64,000 bases of DNA from assembly GCA_019914945.1 (NCBI GenBank), contig CM034101.1, positions 693,188-757,187 on the forward strand. The letters run 5' to 3'. Below, piece after piece: positions 33,616 to 45,872 of the stretch. This DNA is from Typha latifolia (lineage: Eukaryota > Streptophyta > Magnoliopsida > Poales > Typhaceae). Positions within the stretch are counted from its first letter, which is position 1, and each line of letters opens with the position of its first letter. Both the position numbers and the translations under genes were made by a program. Under the pieces are notes generated by a model. The model was not told the DNA's origin, did not search any database, and saw only the letters and a list, made by a program, of their open reading frames with translations.

Positions 33616-36600
33616 TGTAGGGATAAAAGTCTTCGTGGCCGATATGATTTAATAATTTCGGAGGTTGGAGAGTGAAGGGATATGGACATATAGATATAGA
33701 GTATATTCGTCAATTCAAATCTCTGTTTTGCGTACTATTCAATGGTTAGATCCAATCAACCTGCAACCAGTGACTTGTCACTGGGACATTGGTTCTAAAA
33801 AACTACTCCTGCAGGTAGGGCTGCATCACAACCTACCACCTCTTGAAAGCCGTACATGTGCTTCTTTCTCTCTCTTCTGGAAGCTTACAGCCATTTATAA
33901 TTCTTTTCTTCTTTTTTTGGTAAAAATTTATAATTCTAAATGACAGTAAAGTAATAAATGCATGTGATCAATAATACAGCAATTATGCCATACTAACCAA
34001 TTGGTTATTGAAAATAATTTTCTTCATTTTTAATAAATTAAAGGGTATATAAGACATTTTATATATGTGACTAAATTAATCGATAAAAAAATTAAAATTT
34101 AAGTATTTTTTTATTGCTTATTCTTATAACTGTTTCCTTAGGAATTCTACCAATTTATTTTTATTTTTATTTTTTATAAAAAAATATGACTAATTTATCC
34201 TTACAATTTAGAAAAGTGATTGGTACTTCCGGAACCGATCTCAACCGCCGTTCTTTACTCTTTAGAAAGATCGAAATTGTATATATATGATTTTATTAAT
34301 TAGCTAGCTTATGAAAATGACCTAAGAAATGATGCAAGAAGTAGAGAAACAAAAAAGTTGATGGTAGCTAAGTAAAAAATATGGAAATTTTCCTTCCGGT
34401 TTTCTTGTACACAAAGGAGATAGATACATTTCACATAAGCGTTCGTCATGGGTAACATCATCGTGGTTGTGTCTATGTAACCTCATAAGAAAATCGAATC
34501 TCCATTGCATATGCTTCCAATATCATATCACTTTCGTAATGCACAAAATTCAAGGAATAGGTAATAGCTAGAGTCATTTCCTGCCTCCATTTCCGTAGCT
34601 TCATTCACCTAACCTCTCATTAATTTGACTAATCTTAGTGTTGTGAAATCCAAAGCACTTTCTTTTGATGCATATGGCCCTTGATTTCGATGTATTTTTT
34701 TTGTAGTTAGTAGTAATAGCATCTCGATCGACGGACCGAAATTGCCTTGTTACATTAATAAAATTTGTAAAAATAAAGGGCCACCAATAATATTATAGGG
34801 TTATTAAAAAAAAAACTAGTACAAGTTGACAGCTCGACATGTACGGGAATCAACTGTCCGTGGTGGTTAAGTTCTTGTGATGAAGTTTCAGACTCGAAGA
34901 GGGACTATTAACCGACAACTGCCAAGTCTCGCAGGCAAATCCAACGTGGGTTAATTAATTAAGCCATGAGAAAGTTATACTTAGGATAATAATGAGATTA
35001 TGTTTACAGTGCAGACGTGGCAAGTTGCATGAGAGGTTGGTACCAATGCTTCGTCCTCTTTTCATGGGAAATGATAGATAAGAGTTTCTAGTTTAATGGG
35101 TTGCATGATTGTTACGGTTGGAGTTTAAATATTAGTCATTAGCTATCCAATGGCTTAACAAAACGTAATTCGTATCTATGATATCATCTTAAACTAAGGT
35201 TATCCCAATTAATAGTTGATTATATCTTTGTCTTTTCTTACTTCTTCCCAGAAGATCTGGTGGTAGGTTAAGGAAGTAGGTTGGAAGAAGATGATAGCTT
35301 TCTTTGCCTAGTTTGAAACGCCTGTAAACTAAACCTTGCCATATCTAATCAGATAGGTACGATCGATGGAGAAGGACAGAGAAATATAAGCTTAGTAACA
35401 CTGCACATCTCAGCAGAAACATGTGATATATCTGGTACTAAACTGCATGCAAACACCAAAAGTTAAAAATGAGAAACAAAAACAGAGAAAGAATAAAATT
35501 TTGTTCGTTAACTGGGAAAAAGCCGAGTAGAAAAGATGCGTAACTTACGGTCTGATGAATCTTGAATAAATGTGGGACAATATCATATCTTTAGTTTCCT
35601 GGAGTTACTTGTCCTTTTATTTATTTTTTCTTCTTGGGATCAAGTGCTAGTTGTCCTTAATCTCATTTAGACGTATTCCTGAATCCAAAACTAACCCACA
35701 GGATATCTTGTTGTCACTGTGTGATGGCACATAAAACATCCATTGTATATGTAGAGGAAGACGAGGTATTGCCTAGTCTGACCATCATTGCATGGACAAA
35801 TGCATATTATCCGGGTGGACTCATGGCTGGACTGGAATAACTTTTAGGGCAATTTTAAATTTATTTTTATAAAAGAGAGTTTAATTTGATTTAGTTTTCA
35901 ATTCTTTCTCAAAAATAAACGAAAAATTATCCCACAGATAAATTAAAGTAACTATAAATTAACTATAGTTTAGGTTGAGCCTACCATAGATATCAAGGTT
36001 TAAATTTCATCCGGAAAATAAGAGGGATTCATGATAGAGAAGTCACGTGTGCATCGTGCTTTTGTCCCTTCATTTATTTTCAGTTAAATATTCAAAGCAA
36101 AGACTCCTTTTATCTCCTTGTCAACACAAGAACAACACTTAGATCTATATGTCACAAGCTTTAGTTCATCTCCTACATCTTTGAGGAGAAGAAAAAGAAG
36201 GGAAGAAGAAGAAAAGAAAATGTGACGAGAAAGGAGTTAGAAGATGAGAAGGGAAGAGGATGGGTTTCTCTGGTAGTGAGGGTTGGTGATAGGTAACAGT
36301 AGATAGGTAAATTTATATTTTCAGCTAAAAAAATTCTAATATTTTTTTTCTACTATAAAGGAATAGAAAGATAAGTTTAAGACTTCTATTAACGGCGTCT
36401 AAGAGGTTGTAACATTTTAAAAGTCTAGCAGGATATTTATACACTTTAATAATATAGAAGAGTAAAGTGATAAATAGTCAAAGTATAGAAGAGCAAAGTG
36501 TAATTAATCGTATTCTTTCTATATAAATTTTAGTTTTGTAAGATAACATCATCATCATAAAAAGGAAGAGACATTGGCCCATAGCAACAAGTGCTATGGC

Positions 36601-37058
36601 TCACCTTCTTATTGGGCCATATCTAATAATTTTTTGGGGCTCATTATTAAATGGGCCCAACTGCCTAACGATTGGTTATTATCGTAAATACAGGAAGTAA
36701 TTTAGTTTGGTTTCTTTAAAACCAAATTATAGTATACACTATTAGATTAGGTGATAAAGTCACACATATTAAGTTAAGGCAATGTACTACGACAGACTCT
36801 ACAGTACTACTTAAATGTACTTGAGCTTTGGTTGGTGAGGAAAGAGTCAAGTGGGGGGGAGTGACATTATCACATGACTTAGCAGTTGTGTCAAATAACC
36901 GCCGTCATAAATATACTGCTATTAATGCTTTCACTGTAAAGCCTGTCTCCAGCTCCCACTTTAGAGCGGTAAGCTCACTCCCTTCACCACTACCATCACA
37001 GCATTCTTCTTCTCAGCAAATTCGAGGCGGGGGGGAAAAAAGGAAGGAAGCGAAGCGA
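33616..37058. other. AT-rich spacer upstream of the GPI-anchored protein gene
   Basis: Mostly AT-rich with no recognised gene. It holds one copy of a dispersed repeat (33981-34250). Near 36590-36665 it has two GGGCC-type motifs (ATTGGGCCAT, ATGGGCCCAAC) that resemble site II elements and could serve the gene starting at 37059. Confidence 0.4.
33981..34250 (+). repeat. Dispersed AT-rich repeat, family A, copy 1
   Basis: Same order of words as at 60524-60870: CCATACTAACCA, GGTTATTGAAAATAATTTT, GACTAAATTAATCGATAAAA, TTATTGCTTATTCTTATAAC, ATATGACTAATTT, TTACAATTTA, TGGTACTTC and ATCTCAACCG. It lacks two short segments present in the other copy. Probably a non-autonomous element; the class is uncertain. 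Confidence 0.75.
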
Positions 37059-40000
37059 ATGGGAAGCCCGGCGATGTTTCCTCCTCCCCCGAGGCTTATC
37101 GGTGGCCTCCTGTTGCTCTTATGTGAGTTTGCTCTTGAGCTTGATCTCCTTGATGGGTTTCCGTGGTTTCTTCTTGGTCGGATGTGGAGATCTACTCCGT
37201 TTGGGTGTTTGATCTGGGTAATTTTGTGGTTTTTGATAGATGAGTTGCGGGGATTTCGATCGGCATTGTGGTGTTGGTTGCCTTTTGTTTTGCGGTGGTG
37301 TTCTGTGCGAGTCTTGGTGGTGAATAGGGATTTAATTGCTTTACCTTTTGAATTCTTGCTTTGGTTGACCCGATGGGTTGGAAATTTTGATGTCTGTACG
37401 ATTTTCGTATCGATTTGGCTAAAAAGATGCAATTTTGATGTGGTTATCGGTATGGTGGACTTGGTTTTGTATGTCTTAGGGTTTAGAGAGTTGCATGTTG
37501 CCTGATTATAGAAATTAATAGCTGGCGTCTAAAGTAGATTGCTGACGAAATTCTTTTATACATTTGTGGAATCACATACATAGATTAGTGGTTAAACCAT
37601 GTAAACATTGACGATAATAAAATCGAGAAGAGTTGTTTTATGTTTTGTGGCGACAAATTACCAAGACTGTACGTCGGAAACGTACTCACTTAGCTATGAG
37701 GCTTGATGTGAAGGGAGAACATGGTGATTTGTATGCTAACAATGCCAACTTCGTATCTGCCTGGGGACTTCTTGGTGATGAAATAGAAACATATCCCATT
37801 TTTATTTTATATTACATCAGATAGAGTACTTTCAATCCTGTGCAGTTCCATGACATGATTATAGTTGGGAGTTTGGTGGACAAAGGTGATACTTGCGAAG
37901 AAGATTTACTTACTGATGTCTCCCAGCAAATAAATGGTGGAGCTCAGGGCAAAATTTTCTTTTGAATGCAATCTTCCTGTTTCTAGTCTTCTAAAACTGT
38001 TGGCGTTTTCTATCCCAGTACAGTGTAGAGGAGACGTTCTCATTGTTTTCTTCATGAAATTTATCTTTGATACTAGTTGCTTATCGGAAACAAATTCGTC
38101 CCTTAGTTTCTATTTCTATACCTCACATAGTTGTGGCACACTCTGAAGGCCTGACATCTTTTTATCGTGATATATTATACTTGCCATTCAGGTTTACAAG
38201 ATGTCTTCTACAAATTGGATAGCATAGTTGTTCAAAGCTATCAGATGGATTCTGTGGTAGAAAAGGATAGCTTTCTTCCAGCTAATGCTTCTCCAAATAG
38301 TTCCCCCCAACCACTCATTCCTCTTCTTGCACCTTCACCGCTGACACCATTTTTCAACAACAGCACACCAAAGTTATCAGGTTTTACAAGCTCAGAGTTA
38401 CAACATCTGGAAAGCTGTTTAAATTGCTGATAAAGATGCATAGACTGTACTCAGTATGACCTTTTTTTTTTTTTCTGTAGGGCGATGTTCATTAAATTTC
38501 AGTGCTGTTGACAGTCTGTTAAGCACAACTGCTGTTGATTGTTTGGCTTCTTTTGCCCCTCTCTTAGCAAACGTAATTTGCTGCCCCCAGCTTCATGCTA
38601 CTCTAACGATACTGATTGGGCAATCAAGCAAAGACACAGGGTTGCTTGCCTTGGATTCTTATCATGCAAAATACTGCCTATCAGATGTTCAACAGCTATT
38701 AGCAAGTCAGGGTGCCAATGATGACCTTCAAAATATATGCTCCATTCACCTTTCAAACCTCACAAAAGGCTCTTGCCCAGTAAATGATATCAATCAATTT
38801 GAAAGTGTTATTGACTCATCAAAACTCCTGGCTGCATGTGGGAAAGTGGATCCAGTGAATGAATGTTGTAGCCAAATATGTCAGAATGCTATAAATGAAG
38901 CTGCAAGGAAGATTGCTTTGAGAGATGGTAGTTTGACAAGCTTGGATATCACTAATACCATGAGCGAGCACCCATCTAAAATTGACAGTTGCAGAAACAT
39001 TGTCCTTAGGTGGTTATCCAGTAGACTCAATCCATTATCTTCAAAGAAAGTACTAAGGCAGCTATCCAACTGCAAAGTCAATGGAGGTAGCCTCACAAAG
39101 ACCATTCTCCTGTCGACTAAATCTGCATCTGCTAGTTTGATTAGCTCTTTAAATTTTGTCACAGATTCTATCACTTTATCATAGACTACAATGATGTTAC
39201 TCAAATGCAAACTATACTGGTATGTCTAATAAGAAAACAACACCTTACAAATGTCTTATTAGACATGTTATGTTCTTCACTATGCTCTTCTGCCATTTGT
39301 CTCAATATGCACATATAGCACACGGATATTTCTTTCTTCAGTTGTATTCGACCTTCTACATTTCCATAGGATATAGATTGCAGTGTTAAAACTGTACTGC
39401 TCTGAAGTTTAACTCAGTTTTTAGATGTATATAATTCTCTACTTTGCGTCCATTTTCATACCTGAGTGATTTTACTGTGTATATTCCAATTGATGCATAT
39501 TTGGACACTTTGGATTGTCCTTGATGTGCACTGATACGTTTGAGTATTGTTCCAGTATATTTAAGATACGAATCTGTGACATTAATTGTTTTTCCAATTC
39601 GCAGTTTGTCCACTAGTTTTTCCAGACACCAGTAAAGTTGCAGAAAATTGTGGGAGAATAATCAGGAACCACACTTCATGCTGCAAAGCTATGGACAGTT
39701 ATGTATCTCATTTGCAAAAGCAGAGTTTCATCACTAATCTGCAAGCCTTAGATTGTGCTGCATTGCTTGGTATGAAGTTACAAAATATGAATGTCAGCAC
39801 AAACATCTATAGCTTGTGTCAAGTAACTCTCAAGGATTTTTCTCTCCAAGGTTAGTCATGTTAATACATTCGCAATTAGAATCAAAATTAATATTCCATT
39901 GCATAGTATTTTAGTGTGGAAATGGTGAAGACAGGGACACAGGGTCATACAAGAACTTTTTTTCTTTGCTTTTCTATCTGTATTGTCAAGCATCCTTGGA

Positions 40001-42548
40001 TTACCAAATTAATCTATTGATATATTTCTTTTTTGGTCTTCTTTTTTTTGTGGTTGTGGCTGATTGAACGAACTGTCAACCAGTTGGATCTCAAGGTACG
40101 CTTAGTTGTTAAAACTTTCTTGCCTGTTTATTTATACATAGCATCATATTTACCTTGTTTCAGATGAAATCATGAAGTTGGTTGGTGCATGTATCTTGCC
40201 ACCCCTTCTTTGATCCAAACTTAAAATTATTATGTTTAAAATGATTATGTTTCTTGAATCATATTGTAATGCAAATGCTTATTTTTTAATATTTTGCTCC
40301 AGAATCTGGATGCCTTCTACCGAGTATGCCATCAGATGCCACATTTGACCCTTCCTCTGGGATTAGTTTTACTTGTGATCTGAATGACAATATTGCAGCC
40401 CCTTGGCCTTCGTCATCTCAAGCACCATCATCTTCTTGCAATAAGTGTACGTCAACAACTTATATTGTTTTTTTAAACTTCTGTACTCATTCTTCTTTTG
40501 CATCTATAAGTTAGTTCACTACTATATATATTCAGTTTTTTCCTCTACTATCAATTTAATGATCCGAAATCAAAATCATGACTGGTCATGTACACAAAAA
40601 TATAATATTTACTTTGCACGCAGAGAAATACGTGATCTGATAAAAAGCAGAAAATACAAGAGAAATAAATATATGAGTGAACTTATTTACTTGAGTCTAG
40701 ATAAAACAACTGAAATCTCTAGTTCGCATGCTAAAAATCATCACTTTTAATAATAAGTATATAACAAAATTTTAGTTTAATCCATATCATAATTTTTAAA
40801 TTTAAACTAATTAAATGACTAAATGGGCTAATTTAAGCCCGAAAGTGTTGGGCTGGGTTGCGGTTGAGTTGCAGCCCATATATTTGCAGGCCAGCGCGAT
40901 TCGCCGACAACACCGCAACACCCAAAAATTAGGTATTTCTATTTTAACACATTAGACTTAAATTAAATTTGAGGGGTAAGAGAGGGCTGATCGGTGAGTG
41001 GTGTGATGGTCTTTGATTTTTTCGGCAGCCCGATCCCACTCGGCAAGCTCCAATAGAGACCAAACGACCACTCAAAAATAACCATTTTCTCAATTCCCCA
41101 CCTTATTCCCTTGTCCCATTCCTCAAGATAGGTACGCAACTCACTCTGAGACACCAAGAAGCTTCCCAACACATTTCACCTTAATATTTTCAGATATTTA
41201 TGTAAGAATATAAAACAGAAGAATCACAAAAACCTAGAACAAGATGGCAAAAGTTGAAAGAACAAAGTATTAATGTTTAAGAAAGAAGAGGATATAAGAC
41301 AACATGTTCGATATGGTGTTTTTGATCTATCTTTTCCTTAAATATGGAAGAAATACATAATAAGTTAAAACATCTCATCTCAATTAGCTAAAGACTTTAG
41401 GTCAGTTTCGTTGACATGATCTGCATGCTATGACAAAGTAACTAGTAACTTCTCATGTAGAATCCCACTTTCATTTTCAAATACTATATATTTTTTTTAA
41501 AATTTTGTCTTACCTGCATATCCCAATATAGGATCCTAAAAGAATTAAGTTACAGAAAGAAATAAAATGATTATATCTCGCGCATTAGAATATAACTGCT
41601 AATCCAACGATTTTATGAACCTCTTTTCATATAACCTACATGTTGAGTAGTATTCCTACTGATTTTCTTGTCCTTTAATGAAATATCCGATTATTGTTGC
41701 ATTATTTAAATTATATACTGTGCTATTTGAATATGAATTTCTGTATTTTGTTTTTGAATGCAATATTTTCCAGAAATTTTTGGTCAGCTCTTTTTATCTT
41801 CAACAGCCCAGTTGTGTATATGTCCAATCCATGTCTATTCTCAATTAGTTCTATTTTCATAATTATGTTGTGCTGGTGGTTATCTTGCTTTAGTATTACT
41901 GTATTATCTTTTCTCTTCATTATAGTTGCTTTTCTCACTGTTAGCGATGATACATCTTTGTTTCTTGCAGCTGTTAATTTTCCAGCACTTCCATCTGCAA
42001 CACCTGCACAAAATGGTAATTTGATAATTGTTATTGTTGAACACTTTTCTTTCACAAACTGTAATCCTTCTCTCATCTGTATCAGTAAAAGAATTCTCAT
42101 GCATTATCATCCTCTGCTACTCTGGATTAGCATACTACATTTTCAACATATATAAGAATATGAGAAAACTGAAAAGTAAAATTTTGAATTACAAGGAAAA
42201 CACATTGTTGGTTATTCTTCTCAATAATGTACTCGTAGCTAGTTGGGAGTAAAGTAAGGATGCCTTCTTTTCAGTTGTAATTTGGCTCCTATCTTGTTTG
42301 TGAGACGTTCTCATGACAGATTTCAAAATGTTATAAAGAAATACACTTACTGGAAATTTATTTTATTGTCAAAACCAAGAGAAATAAAATGAAAGTGATC
42401 AGTGCTGAGCAGTATGATTTTCTACTTTGCTCATCGAACAAAGATATTAACCAAATTCACTGTATCTGCTTTTCCAGGTGCTAACAAAATTGGTGTGAAG
42501 CATCTGCTGTTTACTCCTTTGTTTATGTTTCTTGAACTACTACACTAG
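37059..42548 (+). CDS. At1g61900-like GPI-anchored protein with SPARK domain
   Basis: Eight exons: 37059-37122, 38192-38380, 38481-39086, 39605-39850, 40084-40095, 40303-40446, 41971-42015, 42478-42548. Every junction is phase 1, giving 458 residues. The N-terminal signal peptide ends in IGGLLLLL. The Cys-rich extracellular core has CSLNFSAVDSLLSTTAVDC, CCPQLHATLTILIG, CLSDVQQLL, NECCSQICQNAI, VCPLVFPD, CCKAMDSYVSHLQKQ and LQALDCAALLG, then ISFTCDLNDNIAAPWPSSS. The last exon ends in a hydrophobic tail (HLLFTPLFMFLELLH) suited to GPI addition. These match the uncharacterised Arabidopsis GPI protein At1g61900 and the SPARK domain also seen in some receptor-like kinases. It should sit on the outer face of the plasma membrane; the role is unknown. 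Exon 5 is only 12 nt, coding the VGSQ junction. Confidence 0.92.
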
Positions 42549-44421
42549 AACTGGTTCATCCCCCGTTATCATTACAATATTTGTGCATGGATGCTGCCAC
42601 CACCTGTATGATCTTCAAGTCCTTGAACTGGTAATGGAGAAGTATGTTTGGATTATGTTGGTCCTCACTGGCTGCAGAATGTTTCAAATCACGCAATTAC
42701 GCTAGATGAACTACTTCCTCATGCGATAGGTTATTTATTCAAAACTTTACAGCTACATCTATCTGGCAAGATTCTTGTAAGCTATATAATAAGGCATATG
42801 TATAGAGAAAAGGTATGGCAGAATTTCAGAAAAGGTGTATTGTTTAGGGATATTTTTTTTCTCAGTTGGAATTCTCGGTGTTTATGAGCAAATGTATATC
42901 TCGGTCATGTATCATAATCTTCTCATTTGTCAATTTCTCTGTACTACAAACATATATGCTTTCATGCTATTGTACTGTTAAGGCTTCATTAATTGTGGCC
43001 CTCGTGGGCGAAGCCATGCCGACGAGCTGAAGCCGAACTACATTAGAGTATATATCCTATAGCAATTGCGTCTAATAATCCTTATGGTAATCCTTGTTAC
43101 TTTGTTTGTTGAGTTGTGGTCTGACATGTGACAACTTGAATCATGCACTATTTGAGGGGAAAAAAAAAATCCTTTGCACACGGAAGTTCAAATAGCAATG
43201 ATATGCATATGTATGCCTGTGGAAAAAGCAAATATTTATTGTATGTAAGTTTCAATTTCAAGTATTTGCCATAATACAATGATATGTAGTGGTCCATGTT
43301 AGAAGCCTTGCAATCATTCGCTTTGTTTAGTTTTATGCCGGTGGCAGTTTGGTGCTCTTTATTATAGTCTCTGACTTGCACCAATGAACAAGCTTCAATT
43401 GTAGTACATGAGCTTGCACAAGTCATTGGACTAATCACCTAACAAATTGTTCATCAAAGGGATAGGTGCAGTTACTCATACAAGTTATGTATTATTAATT
43501 ATGTGAGGTTTCATGCTACCTACCTTTTGTTCATGTGAAACAGCTTTTAACGCCATCCTATTTAATGTGCTAAGCTGTGTGCTGAGGAATTGAACTGCAA
43601 GTAGTAGAAATATATTGGAATAAACTAGGTAATCCAGGTGGTGATCTGCGAATTATACATTTATCACTATTTTGTCATGCTGAAAGAAATATTGCGATTG
43701 CATTAAGGTTGCTAATGAAGTATCTTGCCGTAGTTATAGCTTAATTCCTGCTGATGCATATAGTTCATACTCGCTTCATGTCACATCGAGGTCAACTTGG
43801 ACTACTAATATTTTTTTTAATAAATGACTCAACTCCTCAAATCAAACAAGTAAAAAATCACACAAGAACAGCTAGCAACCGCGTTCAATCATTGTTAACA
43901 GCATCTTGCACCTAACAATTCTTATGAAACCATTAGTGAATTCTTAAACATAATAAAAGATGAAAGATGTCTGGGTCTTTACTAAATATTAAGGCCAAGC
44001 AAATTAAATTCCGATATGTGTTTCCATCTTTCAAAAGTTGCTACTCCTAGCGATGGGTTCCTCTTACAAGTGTCGATCTTCTAGATGCTTTGTATTGTCT
44101 TGCCGTGTTTCTCGCTGTCTATCTAAGCATTTGTTTCAAAAATGCAAAAGGAGAGAGAGAGAGAGAAGTATTATGCTGTACATGTAATGAACACACAATT
44201 ATGTATACATACAAGTAAGTAAGTAGGTAGGATCCTTCTATCTCAATTTCTTCTCCTTTCTAATCTACATCTTATCTAACCTACACTCAAGATCGAAGAA
44301 ACGGAGCTCGCTACAAGGATCGATCCAAAAACAACCAAATATCTACAGTAAATTAAAATGAAAAAATAATCATGGATCGTTGTGGTGGTCGTAAGTATCG
44401 TAAGAAATCCAGGTTAAAGCT
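42549..44421. other. Convergent spacer
   Basis: 3' regions of the GPI-protein gene and of the small gene at 44422. AT-rich; a short GA repeat at about 44152-44165. No gene recognised. Confidence 0.45.
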
Positions 44422-44730
44422 TTACTCCGCGACCTCTGGTATACTTTGTAACACGGGCTTCCAATGCTGTTCCCTATGTTGATGAAACTGCGGTACACCC
44501 GATGTAGCGAGATCCGCTAAGAGCTCTTGGATCCGCGAGCCTTTGCCGTTGGCTCGTCTCATCAGCTCCTCCAATCGCTTCTTCGAGATTCTCACTTTCA
44601 CCTCGATCGGGGCCATCTCCTCTCCCCTCTTCTCCTTGTAGTGATCGTCCTCCGACGAGTACCAATCCTCCTCGTCGTAGTCTTCCTCGACCCATGTCGC
44701 GTCCCCTCGGGCATCCAGACAATTTCCCAT
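44422..44730 (-). CDS. Small MGNC-type acidic plant protein, function unknown
   Basis: Intronless, 102 residues, start ATG at 44730. The N-terminus MGNCLDARG has Gly2 and Cys4, suitable for myristoylation and palmitoylation. An acidic stretch follows (VEEDYDEEDWYSSEDD). The second half has IEVKVRISKKRLEELMRRA, then IQELLADL, and ends HWKPVLQSIPE. I recall a group of short plant proteins with this MGNC...VKISKKQLEELL...W.P.LQSIPE layout, but no function is established. A TATA box is well placed. The leader is rich in GAA/AAGAAG units (44775-44830). Likely a peripheral membrane protein; the inference rests only on the N-terminus. Confidence 0.8.
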   Translation of the reverse strand: MGNCLDARGDATWVEEDYDEEDWYSSEDDHYKEKRGEEMAPIEVKVRISKKRLEELMRRANGKGSRIQELLADLATSGVPQFHQHREQHWKPVLQSIPEVAE

Positions 44731-44888
44731 GTATGTATAAATGAATGAATAAATAAATAAATTTGTTTTTAAATGCGCTTCTTCTTCTTTCTTCTTTCTC
44801 CTTTCTTCTTTCTTCTTCTTCTTTCTTCTTCTTGGTGGAATGGGTTGAGAGAGTTGGAGATCCAATGTAGTGAATTGGTTGGGTGGAA

Positions 44889-44896
44889 TATTTATA
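44889..44896 (-). promoter_or_regulatory. TATA box, minus strand
   Basis: TATAAATA on the minus strand, about 160 bases before the ATG at 44730. Confidence 0.65.
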
Positions 44897-45318
44897 GTGG
44901 GATGAGGAGGAGGGAGGGAGGAAGAAGGGTTTTAAAGAGAAAGGGTCAGAGCTAATCCTGATACCACGTTGGACGAACAGGAACAGATCAGCACTGATCT
45001 CTTCTTTCTTTCTTTTTTTATTTTTCTCTCTATATGTCAAGATCCGGAGAAGGCGTCGTGGACCGTGGGATGTCTGGCGTCGGGATTCGTGCCCACCGAC
45101 GAGGAGAAATGGAGTCTAGTTTGCGGTGTGAATGGGGTTCGGGGGAGGGAATCTTTCGGTTGGGAGGAGTCGGGGAGTTGGGAAATGATCGTGTGAACGC
45201 GCCCTTTTGTGAGGGAATCTTTTCGTTTCCAATTGCTTGTCTGTCTGTCACGTGCTTTGCACCCTCCTGGTTTTAATGTCGAAAAAGTATGCGGTTGGGA
45301 TTTAATCATCCTCACCCT

Positions 45319-45351
45319 ATATATATATATATATATATTTATTTATTTATT
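45319..45351. repeat. (TA)n followed by (TTTA)n
   Basis: About ten TA units followed by four TTTA-type units. Confidence 0.9.
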
Positions 45352-45500
45352 AGAAGATTTTCTTCTTTTTTTTAGAGGTAAATTCTGCTGATTGTACTGT
45401 GACTAAATTTGATCCGTTTTGCTTAAAAATTTTATACCTCAACCACATACATTCGTTTAAAAATTTGCTGAGAATTTAGAATCAAATATACCGAGAGACT

Positions 45501-45872
45501 AATAACTAACTCTAGTAGAGTTAGTAGATACATTTTTCATGACCAAGAAGGTCATGGTTTTAACTTCAAACCAAAATAATATTGTAAATAATTTATTTGG
45601 TGATTTGGTGGCTTGGCTTAACGGCTCGACTCGGTTGACAGCTTGGCAGTACTGTTGGTTTGAAGGAGCAGCTCGGCAGCGCGATGACTTAGAACATATC
45701 TTGACAGCGTTTGATTCAGAATAATTGTTCGGCGATGTATATAATTTCAAGTCTAGATTAGACAACTTACTATATTAGCTAAAATCTTAACGAAACGTAA
45801 GTGTCTATGTATTTAGAAAGAATTGACCATTTATTTAGTCTTCAGACTCAGATAATATATATATATATATAC
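45501..45872 (+). mobile_element. tRNA-derived SINE-like element, family B, copy 1
   Basis: A 372-base insertion bounded by a perfect 13-base direct repeat, ATACCGAGAGACT, at 45488-45500 and 45873-45885. It starts with a tRNA-like head containing TAGTAGAGTTAGTAG (45513-45527, A-box position) and a decayed B-box region (GGTCATGGTTTTAACTTC). It ends in a (TA)n tail. The body is shared with 59835-60177 (AATAATATTGT, TTTGGTGGCTT, ATTGACCATTTA). Flanking duplication, internal Pol III-like promoter, short length and simple tail are the marks of a SINE. No coding capacity. Confidence 0.75.

Noticed and set aside
36828..37505. 225-codon plus-strand frame across the first exon of the GPI-protein gene
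   Set aside because: It reads through the donor at 37122 into intron 1; only 37059-37122 matches the expected signal peptide.
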